Below the pieces are notes generated by a model. That model was not told the origin of the DNA, ran no database searches, and worked only from the letters and a program-made list of their open reading frames with translations. Of a DNA stretch of 47,781 bases, positions 25,768 through 33,733 are shown one piece after another; position 1 is the stretch's first letter; each line of letters starts with the position of its first letter. Origin of the DNA: an uncultured Bacteroidaceae bacterium (GTDB taxonomy: Bacteria; Bacteroidota; Bacteroidia; Bacteroidales; Bacteroidaceae); NCBI GenBank assembly GCA_905234745.1, contig CAJOJD010000025.1, positions 1-47,781 on the forward strand, in the 5' to 3' direction. The translations under genes and the position numbers were made by a program.

Positions 25768-26013
25768 TTATAGCATACTTTCCAGGACGGCAACTGCATG
25801 AGTGATGTCGTCCTGGAATTTTTTATGGTCTTTAAGGAATTCGGGATGTCCCTGTGACAGCACGGAAAGGAGTTCAGGATTGATCTGGTCGGCATAGTCG
25901 CCAATTATCATCTCTATGTCATCTTTCTGCCAATCAAGAGTTGAGTGCTCATACACTCTGAGTTTCTGATGCAGAAAGGCGTAGGCGGTCTCTATGCTGT
26001 CTTTCGTTATCAT
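25768..26013 (-). CDS. Small conserved hypothetical protein next to sirtuin
   Basis: An 81-residue, mostly helical acidic protein (SIETAYAFLHQKLRVYEHST, then DDIEMIIGDYADQINPELL). No known domain is recognised with certainty; I recall similar sequences in other Bacteroidales without assigned function. It starts 7 bases after the sirtuin stop on the same strand, so the two are co-transcribed and may work together. Confidence 0.75.
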   Translation of the reverse strand: MITKDSIETAYAFLHQKLRVYEHSTLDWQKDDIEMIIGDYADQINPELLSVLSQGHPEFLKDHKKFQDDITHAVAVLESML

Positions 26014-26020
26014 TTCCGGC

Positions 26021-26728
26021 CTACTCTACCATTTCGCGGAACTTGCGCATTCCGGCAGTTGCAACATCCTTGATATGAACCACTCCGCTTACATGTGCGG
26101 CTGCTGCCGGATCCGGATCAACCATGTAAATCCTGCATTCTGACGGAGCATACTGGTACAGTCCTGCTGCCGGATAAACCTGCATGGATGTGCCTATGAT
26201 GAGCAGGATATCGGCCTTGCTTACGGCCTCGGCGGCTTTCTGAAGGTTGGGAACCTGCTCGCCGAACCATACAATATGCGGACGCAGCTGGGTATTATGC
26301 GGACCTCCCTTGTCTCCCAGATTGATAGGTTTATAGCCGATATCCTGGACGTAGCGCTCACTCCACCAGTCCATATCGGTGTAGGTATCTTCAGGACGGA
26401 CCTTGGTGAGTTCACCGTGCAGATGTATGATATTGGTGCTGCCGGCGCGCTCATGCAGGTTATCCACGTTCTGAGTGACCACGGTAACATCAAAGTCCTT
26501 TTCAAGTTCTGCAACGATCCTGTGAGCCTCATTAGGCTCAACTGTAGCCAACTGCGCGCGGCGTTCATTGTAGAAACGCAATACGCGTGCAGGATCACGG
26601 TACCAGCCGTCAATGGTTGCTACAGCTTCTACAGGCTCATTGTCCCACAGGCCGTTACCGCCACGGAATGTCGAAATACCGCTCTCGGCACTGATGCCGG
26701 AGCCGCTCAATACCACAATCTTTTTCAT
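26021..26728 (-). CDS. cobB: NAD-dependent protein deacylase, Sir2 family, without zinc cysteines
   Basis: A 235-residue sirtuin. Motifs: NAD-binding GSGISAESGISTFR, TQNVDNLHERAG, the catalytic His in IIHLHGEL, WFGEQVPN and IIGTSMQVYPAAG. Deacylates lysines using NAD. Two oddities: the usual GAG is GSG and the Asp after FR is Gly (FRGGNGLWD); and there are no CxxC pairs in the small domain, so the structural zinc is absent. I recall other Bacteroidetes sirtuins without these cysteines. Its start codon overlaps the stop of the peptidase gene (4 bases), so translation is probably coupled. Confidence 0.9.
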   Translation of the reverse strand: MKKIVVLSGSGISAESGISTFRGGNGLWDNEPVEAVATIDGWYRDPARVLRFYNERRAQLATVEPNEAHRIVAELEKDFDVTVVTQNVDNLHERAGSTNIIHLHGELTKVRPEDTYTDMDWWSERYVQDIGYKPINLGDKGGPHNTQLRPHIVWFGEQVPNLQKAAEAVSKADILLIIGTSMQVYPAAGLYQYAPSECRIYMVDPDPAAAAHVSGVVHIKDVATAGMRKFREMVE

Positions 26729-28707
26729 TTTACAATATTCATTTCATCAAGCAGATAGCTTGCGCCTCCGAACTTGTCCATCATCCAGAGCACATAGCGT
26801 ATGTCAACGCATATGCAGCGCTGCAGTTCAGGCTCAAATATCACGTCACCGCTCATAGCCTCCCAGTTGCCGTCAAATGCAAGGCCGATAAGGTTACCAT
26901 AGGCATCCAATACCGGGCTGCCTGAGTTGCCTCCGGTGATATCCAGATTGGTGATAAAGCATGTGGGAACCTCGCCGTCAGGACCTGCATACTGGCCAAA
27001 GTCGCGCTTCTCATACAGTTCCTTCTGACGTGCAGGTACGCGGAATTCATAATTTGTGGGGTCTTCCTTCTCAATTACGCCCTTCATGTTGGTGTAGAAA
27101 TCGTAATGCTTGCCTTCCTTTGTGGTATAACCCTGGACCGTGCCGTATGTGAGACGGCAGGTAGAGTTTGCATCGGGATACAGTTTGGCCTTCTTGTTCC
27201 ACTCCAGCAGACCGGCCGTATATAAAGTCGATGCTGCCTCACGTGAATTTGCAGCTTCATATGAGTAAGCGGTGTTAATGCGGCCACGGGCAGCTGCCAG
27301 CTTTGAATTCAGGTCATTGGCGGGATCCATCGAAAGGTCCTGACCATCGAACGAGGCAAGTCTTTCAGGACTTGTAAATGCGCTGTATATAAACAGATTG
27401 TCAACATTATACAATGACAGGTCCAAAGAGTCCTCAGCACTTGCATTATCGGTATAGAACTTAACCATTGCCTTTGTTATGTCATGGTCCAATGAGGAAC
27501 TGTAATTGCGATAGAAAGACTCGCGGTCTGCGTCATTCATTTGGGCTATGCGTAACAACTCAATATTTCCCAGACTCTCACTGAAAACCGCATTGCGGAG
27601 GTTATACTCGGTATTAAGCTTTACGTTCTCCTCTATCACATCTATCACACCGGCATATTTGGCCTTACGCTTGGGCTTGGCATTCACCCAGTTCATAAAA
27701 TCAGCCTCTTTCTGACGCTCACGGCCTATCACGTCAAGATCGGCAAAGCACTCTTTCATTCCACGCCATTTCTTCCAGCCGTTGGCCGATGAAGCATATT
27801 TGTTGGCATACTGAAGGCCGATGGTATCGTTTGAACGCATACCCTGCCACATCACATCCTGACGTATGGTACGTGCCGCAATACGGACATCCTGAACATC
27901 CATCATCAGCTCCAACTGAGCCGCTGTCTGGAAACGCTGTGTGCGTCCGGGATAACCCATGATCATTGCAAAATCACCTTCTTCAATACCCTTAAGAGAT
28001 ATGCTCAGGAACTTCTTGGGACGCAGGGGAACGTTTTCCTCGCTGTAATCGGCCGGTTCTCCGTCAGGACCGGTATATACGCGGAACATCGAGAAATCAC
28101 ATGTATGACGCGGCCACATCCAGTTGTCGGTCTCACCGCCAAACTTTCCGGCCGATGCGGGAGGAGCTCCCACAAAACGAACGTCACGATACACCTTGTT
28201 CACTATAATGTAACGCTGGTTACCGTTGTAGAAATCAGTCGTCTGGACCTGGCAGCCCGGATTCTCTTCACGGAGTCTGCTTAACACTTCTTTTGCCTTG
28301 TCCTGATCCATATTTGTAATATCGGTCATGCTCTGAAGGAAGGTAACCGTAAGTCCGGGAACGGGTATCTCCTCTTCCAGGCTCATTGCCCAATAACCGT
28401 CCTCAAGATAGTTGTGCTCTGGGGTTGACAGTCCTTGAATGCTGGAATAACCGCAGTGATGGTTGGTTACCAAGAGGCCTTTGTCCGATATTATTTCGGC
28501 CGTGCAACCGCCTCCAAAGTGGACTACGGCATCCTTTATTGAAGCCTTCTTTTCATTGTAGATATCGGTTGCCTTGATTTTAAGACCAAGCTTCTTCATG
28601 TCAGCCTGATTCATTTTCTTGAGTGTGGGAAGCATCCACATACCCTCATCGGCTCTTACCGACGAAAATGCCAGCACAGCAGCCAGCAGTACAACTATCT
28701 TCTTCAT
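26725..28707 (-). CDS. dpp7: S46-family dipeptidyl-peptidase (DPP7-like)
   Basis: A 660-residue periplasmic serine exopeptidase that removes dipeptides from the N-termini of oligopeptides. Signal peptide MKKIVVLLAAVLAFSSVRA; catalytic His in TNHHCGYSS; nucleophile Ser in TGGNSGSPVLD; substrate region FDGNWEAMSGDV. In this family a Gly near that last motif marks DPP7 (hydrophobic P1) and an Arg marks DPP11 (acidic P1); the GNWEAMSGD form favours DPP7. The ATG at 28707 is chosen because the upstream ATG (14 codons earlier) adds a charged segment before the signal peptide. Gut and oral Bacteroidales use these enzymes to feed on peptides. Confidence 0.9.
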   Translation of the reverse strand: MKKIVVLLAAVLAFSSVRADEGMWMLPTLKKMNQADMKKLGLKIKATDIYNEKKASIKDAVVHFGGGCTAEIISDKGLLVTNHHCGYSSIQGLSTPEHNYLEDGYWAMSLEEEIPVPGLTVTFLQSMTDITNMDQDKAKEVLSRLREENPGCQVQTTDFYNGNQRYIIVNKVYRDVRFVGAPPASAGKFGGETDNWMWPRHTCDFSMFRVYTGPDGEPADYSEENVPLRPKKFLSISLKGIEEGDFAMIMGYPGRTQRFQTAAQLELMMDVQDVRIAARTIRQDVMWQGMRSNDTIGLQYANKYASSANGWKKWRGMKECFADLDVIGRERQKEADFMNWVNAKPKRKAKYAGVIDVIEENVKLNTEYNLRNAVFSESLGNIELLRIAQMNDADRESFYRNYSSSLDHDITKAMVKFYTDNASAEDSLDLSLYNVDNLFIYSAFTSPERLASFDGQDLSMDPANDLNSKLAAARGRINTAYSYEAANSREAASTLYTAGLLEWNKKAKLYPDANSTCRLTYGTVQGYTTKEGKHYDFYTNMKGVIEKEDPTNYEFRVPARQKELYEKRDFGQYAGPDGEVPTCFITNLDITGGNSGSPVLDAYGNLIGLAFDGNWEAMSGDVIFEPELQRCICVDIRYVLWMMDKFGGASYLLDEMNIVK

Positions 28708-28737
28708 ATATTTTTTGTTTTTTATTCCGATTTGATG

Positions 28738-28745
28738 CAAATTTA
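28738..28745 (-). promoter_or_regulatory. Candidate -7 box of the S46 peptidase-sirtuin operon
   Basis: Minus strand reads TAAATTTG, about 31 bases before the chosen ATG. This also supports starting at 28707, since the upstream ATG at 28749 would lie outside the transcript. Confidence 0.55.
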
Positions 28746-28790
28746 GCATTTTCCCGTATCTTTACGTCTGGCTAACCTGATTCTTTTGAT

Positions 28791-29759
28791 ATGAAAAGCT
28801 TACCACGTTTCATCCTGTTCGCCATAATAGGCACATTTGTATGCCTAACGGCTGCCGCTCAGCGTCCGGACGGGCTTAAATGTGACACGTACAAGTTCGT
28901 GGAACGTGATTCTTCCCTATACCTTGATGTCTATAAGCCCGATGTCCCAAGGTCCGATAATGCTGCGGTTCTCATGGCTTTTGGCGGAGGATTCTTAAGC
29001 GGAGAACGTAACAACTATATCATGAAGGATTGGGCCAGGGCACTCACTGACCATGGTTTCACGGTCATATCCATTGATTACAGGCTCGGATTCAAGGACA
29101 GTGCCATGGTTGCAAGTCACAGTAAGCTGCTCAAACTGCCCGATCTCTTCAAATACTGCATTGACATAGCTGTTGAGGATTGTGCAGCAGCTGTATCATG
29201 GGTACATTCCAATGCCGGAATGCTGGGCATTGATCCGTCCAGAATCATACTGACAGGCAGTTCAGCAGGCGCGATTACGGTATTGCAACTGGATTATTGC
29301 AGGGCAAACTCATTGTCTCAGGCATCGGCCCTGCCGCCAGGCTGGAAACCTGCTGCGGTAATCCCCTATTCCGGCGGCGTAATGTGTAAGGACAGCAAGC
29401 TTAAGTACGCTACAGAACCTGCTCCTACTATGCTCATGCACGGTAAAAAGGATAAGATTGTGACTTACAAGAGTATAGGATTGCCTTTTGATGAGAAGAT
29501 GCACGGCGGCAAGAAGATGGATAAAGCCATGAACCGTCAGGATATACCGCATTGGTTTATCAGGTTTGAGGGTATCGGTCATGAAGTGGCCAACTGGCTG
29601 CCCGGATCAATCGACCTGTTCTGCACTTTCGTGGACCTGACACTTGCCGGACGCATAACCACTCTTGACGCTACCATGACGGACTCAGAACTGAAGCCTG
29701 CCGCTTGGGCGCAGATGTCAATGCTGCAACTTTATGGAGGCAAAGGTAAAAGAAAATAA
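28791..29759 (+). CDS. Secreted alpha/beta-hydrolase esterase
   Basis: A 322-residue protein with a signal peptide (ending TAAAQ), an oxyanion-hole region MAFGGGFLSGERNNY, a nucleophile elbow TGSSAGAI, an acidic residue region HGKKDKIVTYKS and a final catalytic His in GIGHEVANWL. This is the carbohydrate/aryl esterase-like or lipase group of alpha/beta hydrolases. Exported to periplasm or surface. Substrate not known. A Gfo/Idh/MocA oxidoreductase follows after 26 bases and might be co-transcribed. Confidence 0.82.
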   Translation: MKSLPRFILFAIIGTFVCLTAAAQRPDGLKCDTYKFVERDSSLYLDVYKPDVPRSDNAAVLMAFGGGFLSGERNNYIMKDWARALTDHGFTVISIDYRLGFKDSAMVASHSKLLKLPDLFKYCIDIAVEDCAAAVSWVHSNAGMLGIDPSRIILTGSSAGAITVLQLDYCRANSLSQASALPPGWKPAAVIPYSGGVMCKDSKLKYATEPAPTMLMHGKKDKIVTYKSIGLPFDEKMHGGKKMDKAMNRQDIPHWFIRFEGIGHEVANWLPGSIDLFCTFVDLTLAGRITTLDATMTDSELKPAAWAQMSMLQLYGGKGKRK

Positions 29760-29785
29760 ATTTAACCTTACATACATAACTTATT

Positions 29786-30754
29786 ATGAATCTTGGAATT
29801 ATAGGCGCTGGTTGGATAGCCGACAAAATGGCCGAAACACTTACCGGCCTGGACCCGACAATGAAATATGCAATCGCTGCGCGTGACCTTGGCCGCGCAC
29901 AGGAATTTGCCCGTCGTTGGGGCTTCCAGAAGGCCTACGGGTCATACAAGGAGATGGTTGAGGATCCAAATGTCGACCTGGTCTATGTTGCCACTCCCCA
30001 CTCCCATCACTTTGAGCACGCCAGTCTTGCAATAAATGCAGGCAAACCCGTTCTCTGTGAGAAGGCCTTTACTGCCAATGCCCGTGAGGCCGATGCCCTG
30101 CTGAATCTTGCACACAAGAAAGGAATTTTCATTACAGAGGCTATCTGGACGCGCTATATGCCATTGTCATTGAATGTCAAGGAACTGCTTGACAGCGGAG
30201 CCATTGGTGAGCCGAGACTGCTCAATGCAAGCCTCTGCTATATGATGGAGTTCAAGGAGAGAATATTGCGTCCTGACCTCTGCGGCGGAGCGCTTTTGGA
30301 CCTTGGCGTATACAGCATCAATTTCTGCCGTATGTACTTTGGTGCAGACATCATAAACGAGACATCAAATTGCATCAAGAGCGACACCGGAATGGATATG
30401 CACAACTCCATAAGCTGGTCATATCGTGACGGAAAGATAGCTAACATCCAGTCCAGCGCTCTATGCCTATGTGGCCGTTTGGGCCAGATTTGCGGTACTG
30501 AGGGATACCTTATTGTGGATAACATCAACTGCCCCGAGCGCATAACGGTATACAATGACTACAAACCCACTGTAGTGATTGAAAAGCCTGCAACCCAGAT
30601 AACCGGATACGAGTACCAGGTATTGGCCTGCAAGGACGCACTCAAACAGGGCCTGCTTGAATCGCCATACATGCCTCATCAGGAAACTCTTGATATAATG
30701 AAAGTTATGGACTCACTCCGCCAGAAATGGGGAGTGAAGTATCCTATGGATTAG
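29786..30754 (+). CDS. Gfo/Idh/MocA-family oxidoreductase
   Basis: A 322-residue NAD(P)-dependent dehydrogenase. The Rossmann fingerprint is GIIGAGWIADKM, followed by VYVATPHSHHFEHA and CEKAFTANAREA (usually EKP in the family; here EKA). The C-terminal domain has the GALLDLGVYSINF motif of the group acting on sugars or cyclic polyols. Cytosolic. No sugar-transport or glycoside genes are near, so the substrate is open. It converges end to end with the ZIP transporter gene. Confidence 0.9.
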   Translation: MNLGIIGAGWIADKMAETLTGLDPTMKYAIAARDLGRAQEFARRWGFQKAYGSYKEMVEDPNVDLVYVATPHSHHFEHASLAINAGKPVLCEKAFTANAREADALLNLAHKKGIFITEAIWTRYMPLSLNVKELLDSGAIGEPRLLNASLCYMMEFKERILRPDLCGGALLDLGVYSINFCRMYFGADIINETSNCIKSDTGMDMHNSISWSYRDGKIANIQSSALCLCGRLGQICGTEGYLIVDNINCPERITVYNDYKPTVVIEKPATQITGYEYQVLACKDALKQGLLESPYMPHQETLDIMKVMDSLRQKWGVKYPMD

Positions 30755-31494
30755 TTATCCCAGCACCACGTCAAGCACCATCATAAGCGCAAATCCAAGC
30801 GCAAAACCAACGGTTCCGATGTTGGAGTGATCTCCTTTTGATGTCTCTGGAACCAGTTCCTCTATTACCACATAGAGCATTGCGCCTGCGGCAAATGCCA
30901 GCATGAACGGCATTATACCTATTATTGACGATGCCAGCAACAGCACCAGCGCACCGCCTATCGGCTCAACTATGCCGCTCATGGCACCTATTCCGAACGC
31001 CTTGAACCGGCTGTTACCCTCGGCCCTGAGAGGCATTGATATGATTGCGCCCTCGGGAACGTTCTGTATGGCTATACCTAGTGAAAATCGGCTGTCAATG
31101 CACCCGCAATAGCAACACCCACTGCCATTCCTTCGGGGAAATTATGAATCGTTACGGCAAGAGCCAGTTTAGCAGTGCGTGATAATCGGCTTTCAGGGCC
31201 CTCAGGACCGCCTACCGGGTGTATATGAGGTGTGATATAGTCTATCAACAGCAGGAAAGCGAAACCTGCCAGCAGGCCTATTGTGGGTGATACGACAGCC
31301 TTTGTGCCTGTTCCCATACCGATGGCCGGAATAAGCAGTGACCAAACTGATGCGGCCACCATCACGCCCGATGCAAATCCCAGCAGAATCTTCTGCAGCA
31401 GGTCGGGCATATCCTTTTTCATGAAGAACACAAACGCCGATCCCAGAGCCGTGCCCAGGAACGGAATCATCAATGCTGTCAATACAGGATTCAT
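30755..31494 (-). pseudogene. ZIP-family metal transporter, broken by an internal deletion
   Basis: The first part (31494 to a stop at 31078) encodes MNPVLTALMIPFLGTALGSA, then helices with the ZIP metal site TIHNFPEGMAVGVA and ends ALTADFH. The rest continues in another frame from 31083: SLGIAIQNVPEGAIISMPLR, then GVVEPIGG-like helix IVEPIGGALVLLLASSI and the end GFALMMVLDVVLG. Relatives have about ten residues (xITxAGALAL) at the join, so roughly 28-31 bases are missing. Only 740 bases remain, two more than a multiple of three. Both HNFPEG and QNVPEG metal motifs are present in the pieces. Zinc or iron import would be lost unless the deletion is an assembly error. Confidence 0.88.
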
Positions 31495-31557
31495 ATGCTA
31501 CTCCTTTTTAGTGTCACAAAGGTAAGGCTTTTGATTTGCAATCCGGTTGCAAAAGCG

Positions 31558-31582
31558 CACAAAGGGGTCAGACCCCATTGTG
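31558..31582. repeat. GGGGTCAGACCCC palindrome, copy 2
   Basis: CACAAAGGGGTC A GACCCCATTGTG: 11 of 12 arm pairs match around a central A. It lies upstream of the ZIP gene and downstream of the DUF4491 end. The core 13 bases equal copies 1 and 3. Confidence 0.85.
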
Positions 31583-31638
31583 TCATATGCTTAGCGAATG
31601 CAGTCTGAATGAATAATAACCTCTGTGATCGAGATACC

Positions 31639-31968
31639 TCAGTGCATCTTCCAGGATTTTTTGTTTCTTATTGATTCGTAATAATCGTGGCGTGCCGGAT
31701 TCTCAGGGAACCAGCCCTTGAGCACGCGTTTCTCCTGGTGGAACATCTCGCCAATTCCCCAAAGGCATGAGAATGCAAAACCGCCTATTATGGTCGATAA
31801 GGTCTGGTTCTTTACCAGCAAGGACAATGTGCAGCAGATAAGGCCTACAACAAGCCATACCCACCAGCTTTTCTTTCCCCAGTAATACTCCATCTTAATG
31901 ACGGCAGGATGGCACAGGCCGATGCTCAGAAACACCGCAGCACCCACAATAATTCCACTCCAATTCAT
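31639..31968 (-). CDS. DUF4491 small membrane protein
   Basis: A 109-residue protein with three membrane helices (SGIIVGAAVFLSIGLCHPAV, WWVWLVVGLICCTLSLLV, and STIIGGFAFSCLWGIGEM) and a charged C-terminus with WFPENPARHDYY. I recognise it as the DUF4491 family of Bacteroidales, of unknown function. It follows the permease-HMA gene after 18 bases on the same strand and may share its transcript and role in metal homeostasis. Confidence 0.8.
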   Translation of the reverse strand: MNWSGIIVGAAVFLSIGLCHPAVIKMEYYWGKKSWWVWLVVGLICCTLSLLVKNQTLSTIIGGFAFSCLWGIGEMFHQEKRVLKGWFPENPARHDYYESIRNKKSWKMH

Positions 31969-31986
31969 GGCCGCGAAGGTACCACT

Positions 31987-33204
31987 TTATTTCCGTTTGG
32001 CAGAGTAACCACGCTCAGTTATAACACTTATTATGCTTTCATCCGATGCACTACCTTGTACTGATGCTATGCCCGATGCAAGATCAACAGTTACATCGGT
32101 CACACCTTCAACGCTCTTAATTGCGTTCTCTACGTTTGCGCGGCAGTGGTTGCACATCATGCCATCCACTTTGAATTCTCTCTTATCCATAGTTGTTTCC
32201 TTTTTAATTGTAAATCTCTTGATGAGTGCGTATATCAACAGCAATCCTAATACAACGCTGCAGATAACCTTGAATACAGCCGGTTGTTCATGACAGCATG
32301 CATGACTCTGCACAATACTCTGCGTAAACCATTCCATTGGCAGCAGATAGTCAATAATCAGGCCGAAACCTATCGCGCCCAATGTGATAGAAAGCAGATA
32401 TATCCACATCGTTTTGCGGCCCATAACCTTGCGTATAACCAGCATTGACGCCATGTTCGATGCAGGTCCGGCCATAAGCAGCACAAGTGCAGCACCGGGA
32501 GTTATGCCCTTGATCATCAGTGCTGCAGCAATGGGTATCGAGCCTGTGGCACAGACATACATAGGTATGGATATAGCCAGCACTACTGCCATACTTGCCA
32601 AAGGTGTACCGGCATATTTCAGGAAGAAATCATCGGGCACAAAAACGGTTATCAGGCCTGCTATTACAAGACCTATGATCAGCCATCGGCCTATATCCTG
32701 GATCATATCGACAAAGCCGTAGCGTAGGGCATCAAGCAATCTGGCACCAAAGCCTTTATGCGTAGTCTGTTCCGATGCACACTGACTGGAGCAGTTGTTT
32801 TCATCGGGCTCACGCTTAGTCAAAGCGTTCACCAACAGGCCGCCCAATAATCCTGTTACCAAGGCAGCCATAGGCCTCATTATTGCAAACGGAATACCAA
32901 GCAATGCCGCTGTGGCAAGAATGGAATCCAGGCCTGTCTGAGGAGTTGATATTAAGAACGATGTTGTGGCTCCGCGTGATGCACCCTCTTTGCGCAGCGA
33001 CATTGCTGTCGGTATCACACCGCATGAGCATAACGGCAGAGGAACGCCTATCAGAGCAGCCCATAGCACAGATCGGAAATCGGCCTTACCCAGATACCTG
33101 CGATATATCCGCGCCGGCACAAAGGCATGCAGAATACCAGCAAAGCCGAACCCCAGCAGCAGGTAGGGTGACATCTCATTTATCAGATTCCAAATCTCAT
33201 TCAT
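31987..33204 (-). CDS. Permease (SO_0444-type) with fused C-terminal HMA domain
   Basis: A 405-residue inner-membrane protein with about eight helices in two halves. The first half has the signature PLPLCSCGVIPTAMSLRKEG and the second MYVCATGSIPIAAALMIKG. A Cys/His-rich loop (SHACCHEQP) is followed by a complete heavy-metal-associated domain with DGMMCNHCRANVENAIKSVEGV. This is the SO_0444 copper/zinc efflux permease group, here with a built-in metal chaperone-like domain. I start at the second ATG (33204); an ATG six codons upstream is possible. An outward promoter in the repeat at 33410-33440 points at this gene. Confidence 0.85.
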   Translation of the reverse strand: MNEIWNLINEMSPYLLLGFGFAGILHAFVPARIYRRYLGKADFRSVLWAALIGVPLPLCSCGVIPTAMSLRKEGASRGATTSFLISTPQTGLDSILATAALLGIPFAIMRPMAALVTGLLGGLLVNALTKREPDENNCSSQCASEQTTHKGFGARLLDALRYGFVDMIQDIGRWLIIGLVIAGLITVFVPDDFFLKYAGTPLASMAVVLAISIPMYVCATGSIPIAAALMIKGITPGAALVLLMAGPASNMASMLVIRKVMGRKTMWIYLLSITLGAIGFGLIIDYLLPMEWFTQSIVQSHACCHEQPAVFKVICSVVLGLLLIYALIKRFTIKKETTMDKREFKVDGMMCNHCRANVENAIKSVEGVTDVTVDLASGIASVQGSASDESIISVITERGYSAKRK

Positions 33205-33288
33205 ACGTTTGTAAAGATACATCGGCAGACCGATATCTCAAAACGGCCTGCCGACATACTGACTACTATAGCAAAGTTTATGTGGTAT

Positions 33289-33383
33289 TTATTCCTTACA
33301 GATCTTGATGGAGTCAATGGCCATCAGCAGTGCCAATACATTGTCAGTGCCCAAAAGAGAATGATTCTGTTTTTCTTTTCCAT
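33289..33383 (-). pseudogene. Possible small-peptide gene remnant with frameshift
   Basis: From an ATG at 33383 the frame reads MEKKNRIILFWALTMYWHC and stops. In another frame the sequence LLGTDNVLALLMAIDSIK continues to a stop at 33289. One extra base in the A5 run after GAAAAG would join them to a 31-residue peptide. It lies just downstream of the left repeat's outward promoter. The 33205-33532 gap otherwise holds the left repeat and nothing else seen. Weak evidence; could be chance. Confidence 0.25.
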
Positions 33384-33404
33384 AATGATTTCTGTTTTAA
33401 TTCG

Positions 33405-33518
33405 TGCCGCAAAAGTACTCCCCCCCAAATGCCTGCACAATCACTAAAAGTGATGATTTAGCACAAAAGGGCAAAAAGGGGACGGTTCTTTTTTTGCCCT
33501 TTTTGTACCTTTGCGGCA
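33405..33518. mobile_element. MITE-like element, left copy, with promoter boxes at both ends
   Basis: A 114-bp sequence with 14-bp terminal inverted repeats, TGCCGCAAAAGTAC and GTACCTTTGCGGCA (13 of 14 matching). Bases 33405-33514 match 34921-35030 in inverted orientation, 103 of 110 identical without gaps. Inside are a hairpin CAAAAGGGCAAAAA..TTTTTGCCCTTTTTG with the core GGGGACGGTTC, and ATCACTAAAAGTGAT. Each end carries a TAnnTTTG box directed outward: CAAAAGTA at 33410-33417 (leftward) and TACCTTTG at 33506-33513 (rightward, towards the DUF4250 gene). No target duplication or transposase was seen. Confidence 0.75.
33410..33440 (-). promoter_or_regulatory. Leftward promoter in left repeat, spacer with G7 run
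   Basis: Minus strand TTG (33440-33438), 20-base spacer, TACTTTTG (33417-33410). The spacer contains seven G in a row next to the -7 box, where the right copy has GGGTCGG. It would drive the permease-HMA gene whose start is about 200 bases further. Confidence 0.65.
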
Positions 33519-33532
33519 GCAAAAAGAAAAAC

Positions 33533-33730
33533 ATGGAATACCTGCCTAAAGATCCGGGAATATTGGTATCGGCTGTGAATATGCTGCTCAGAGATGAGGA
33601 GTTTGATACTTTGGAGTCGCTGTGCTTTCACTTCAACAAGGAGCCGGAAGAGATAAAAAGTTATCTGCTGGAACATGATTTTGTTTACGATGAAGAACAA
33701 AAGCAGTTCCGTCCCGTAGGATACAAATAA
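33533..33730 (+). CDS. DUF4250 small protein
   Basis: A 65-residue acidic protein, MEYLPKDPGILVSAVNMLLR..., with EELC-like core LESLCFHFNKEPEEIKSYL and an ending YDEEQKQF, matching the DUF4250 family as I remember it. Function unknown. The ATG at 33533 is chosen since a longer frame would translate the upstream repeat, and the TACCTTTG box at 33506 lies only 20 bases before this ATG. It converges with the hydrolase gene (3 bases apart). Confidence 0.8.
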   Translation: MEYLPKDPGILVSAVNMLLRDEEFDTLESLCFHFNKEPEEIKSYLLEHDFVYDEEQKQFRPVGYK

Positions 33731-33733
33731 GTA

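Noticed and set aside
33404-33532. N-terminal extension of the DUF4250 protein
   Set aside because: The extra codons translate the MITE-like repeat; the same run KGKKGTVLFLPFLYLC appears upstream of the cupin gene for the same reason.
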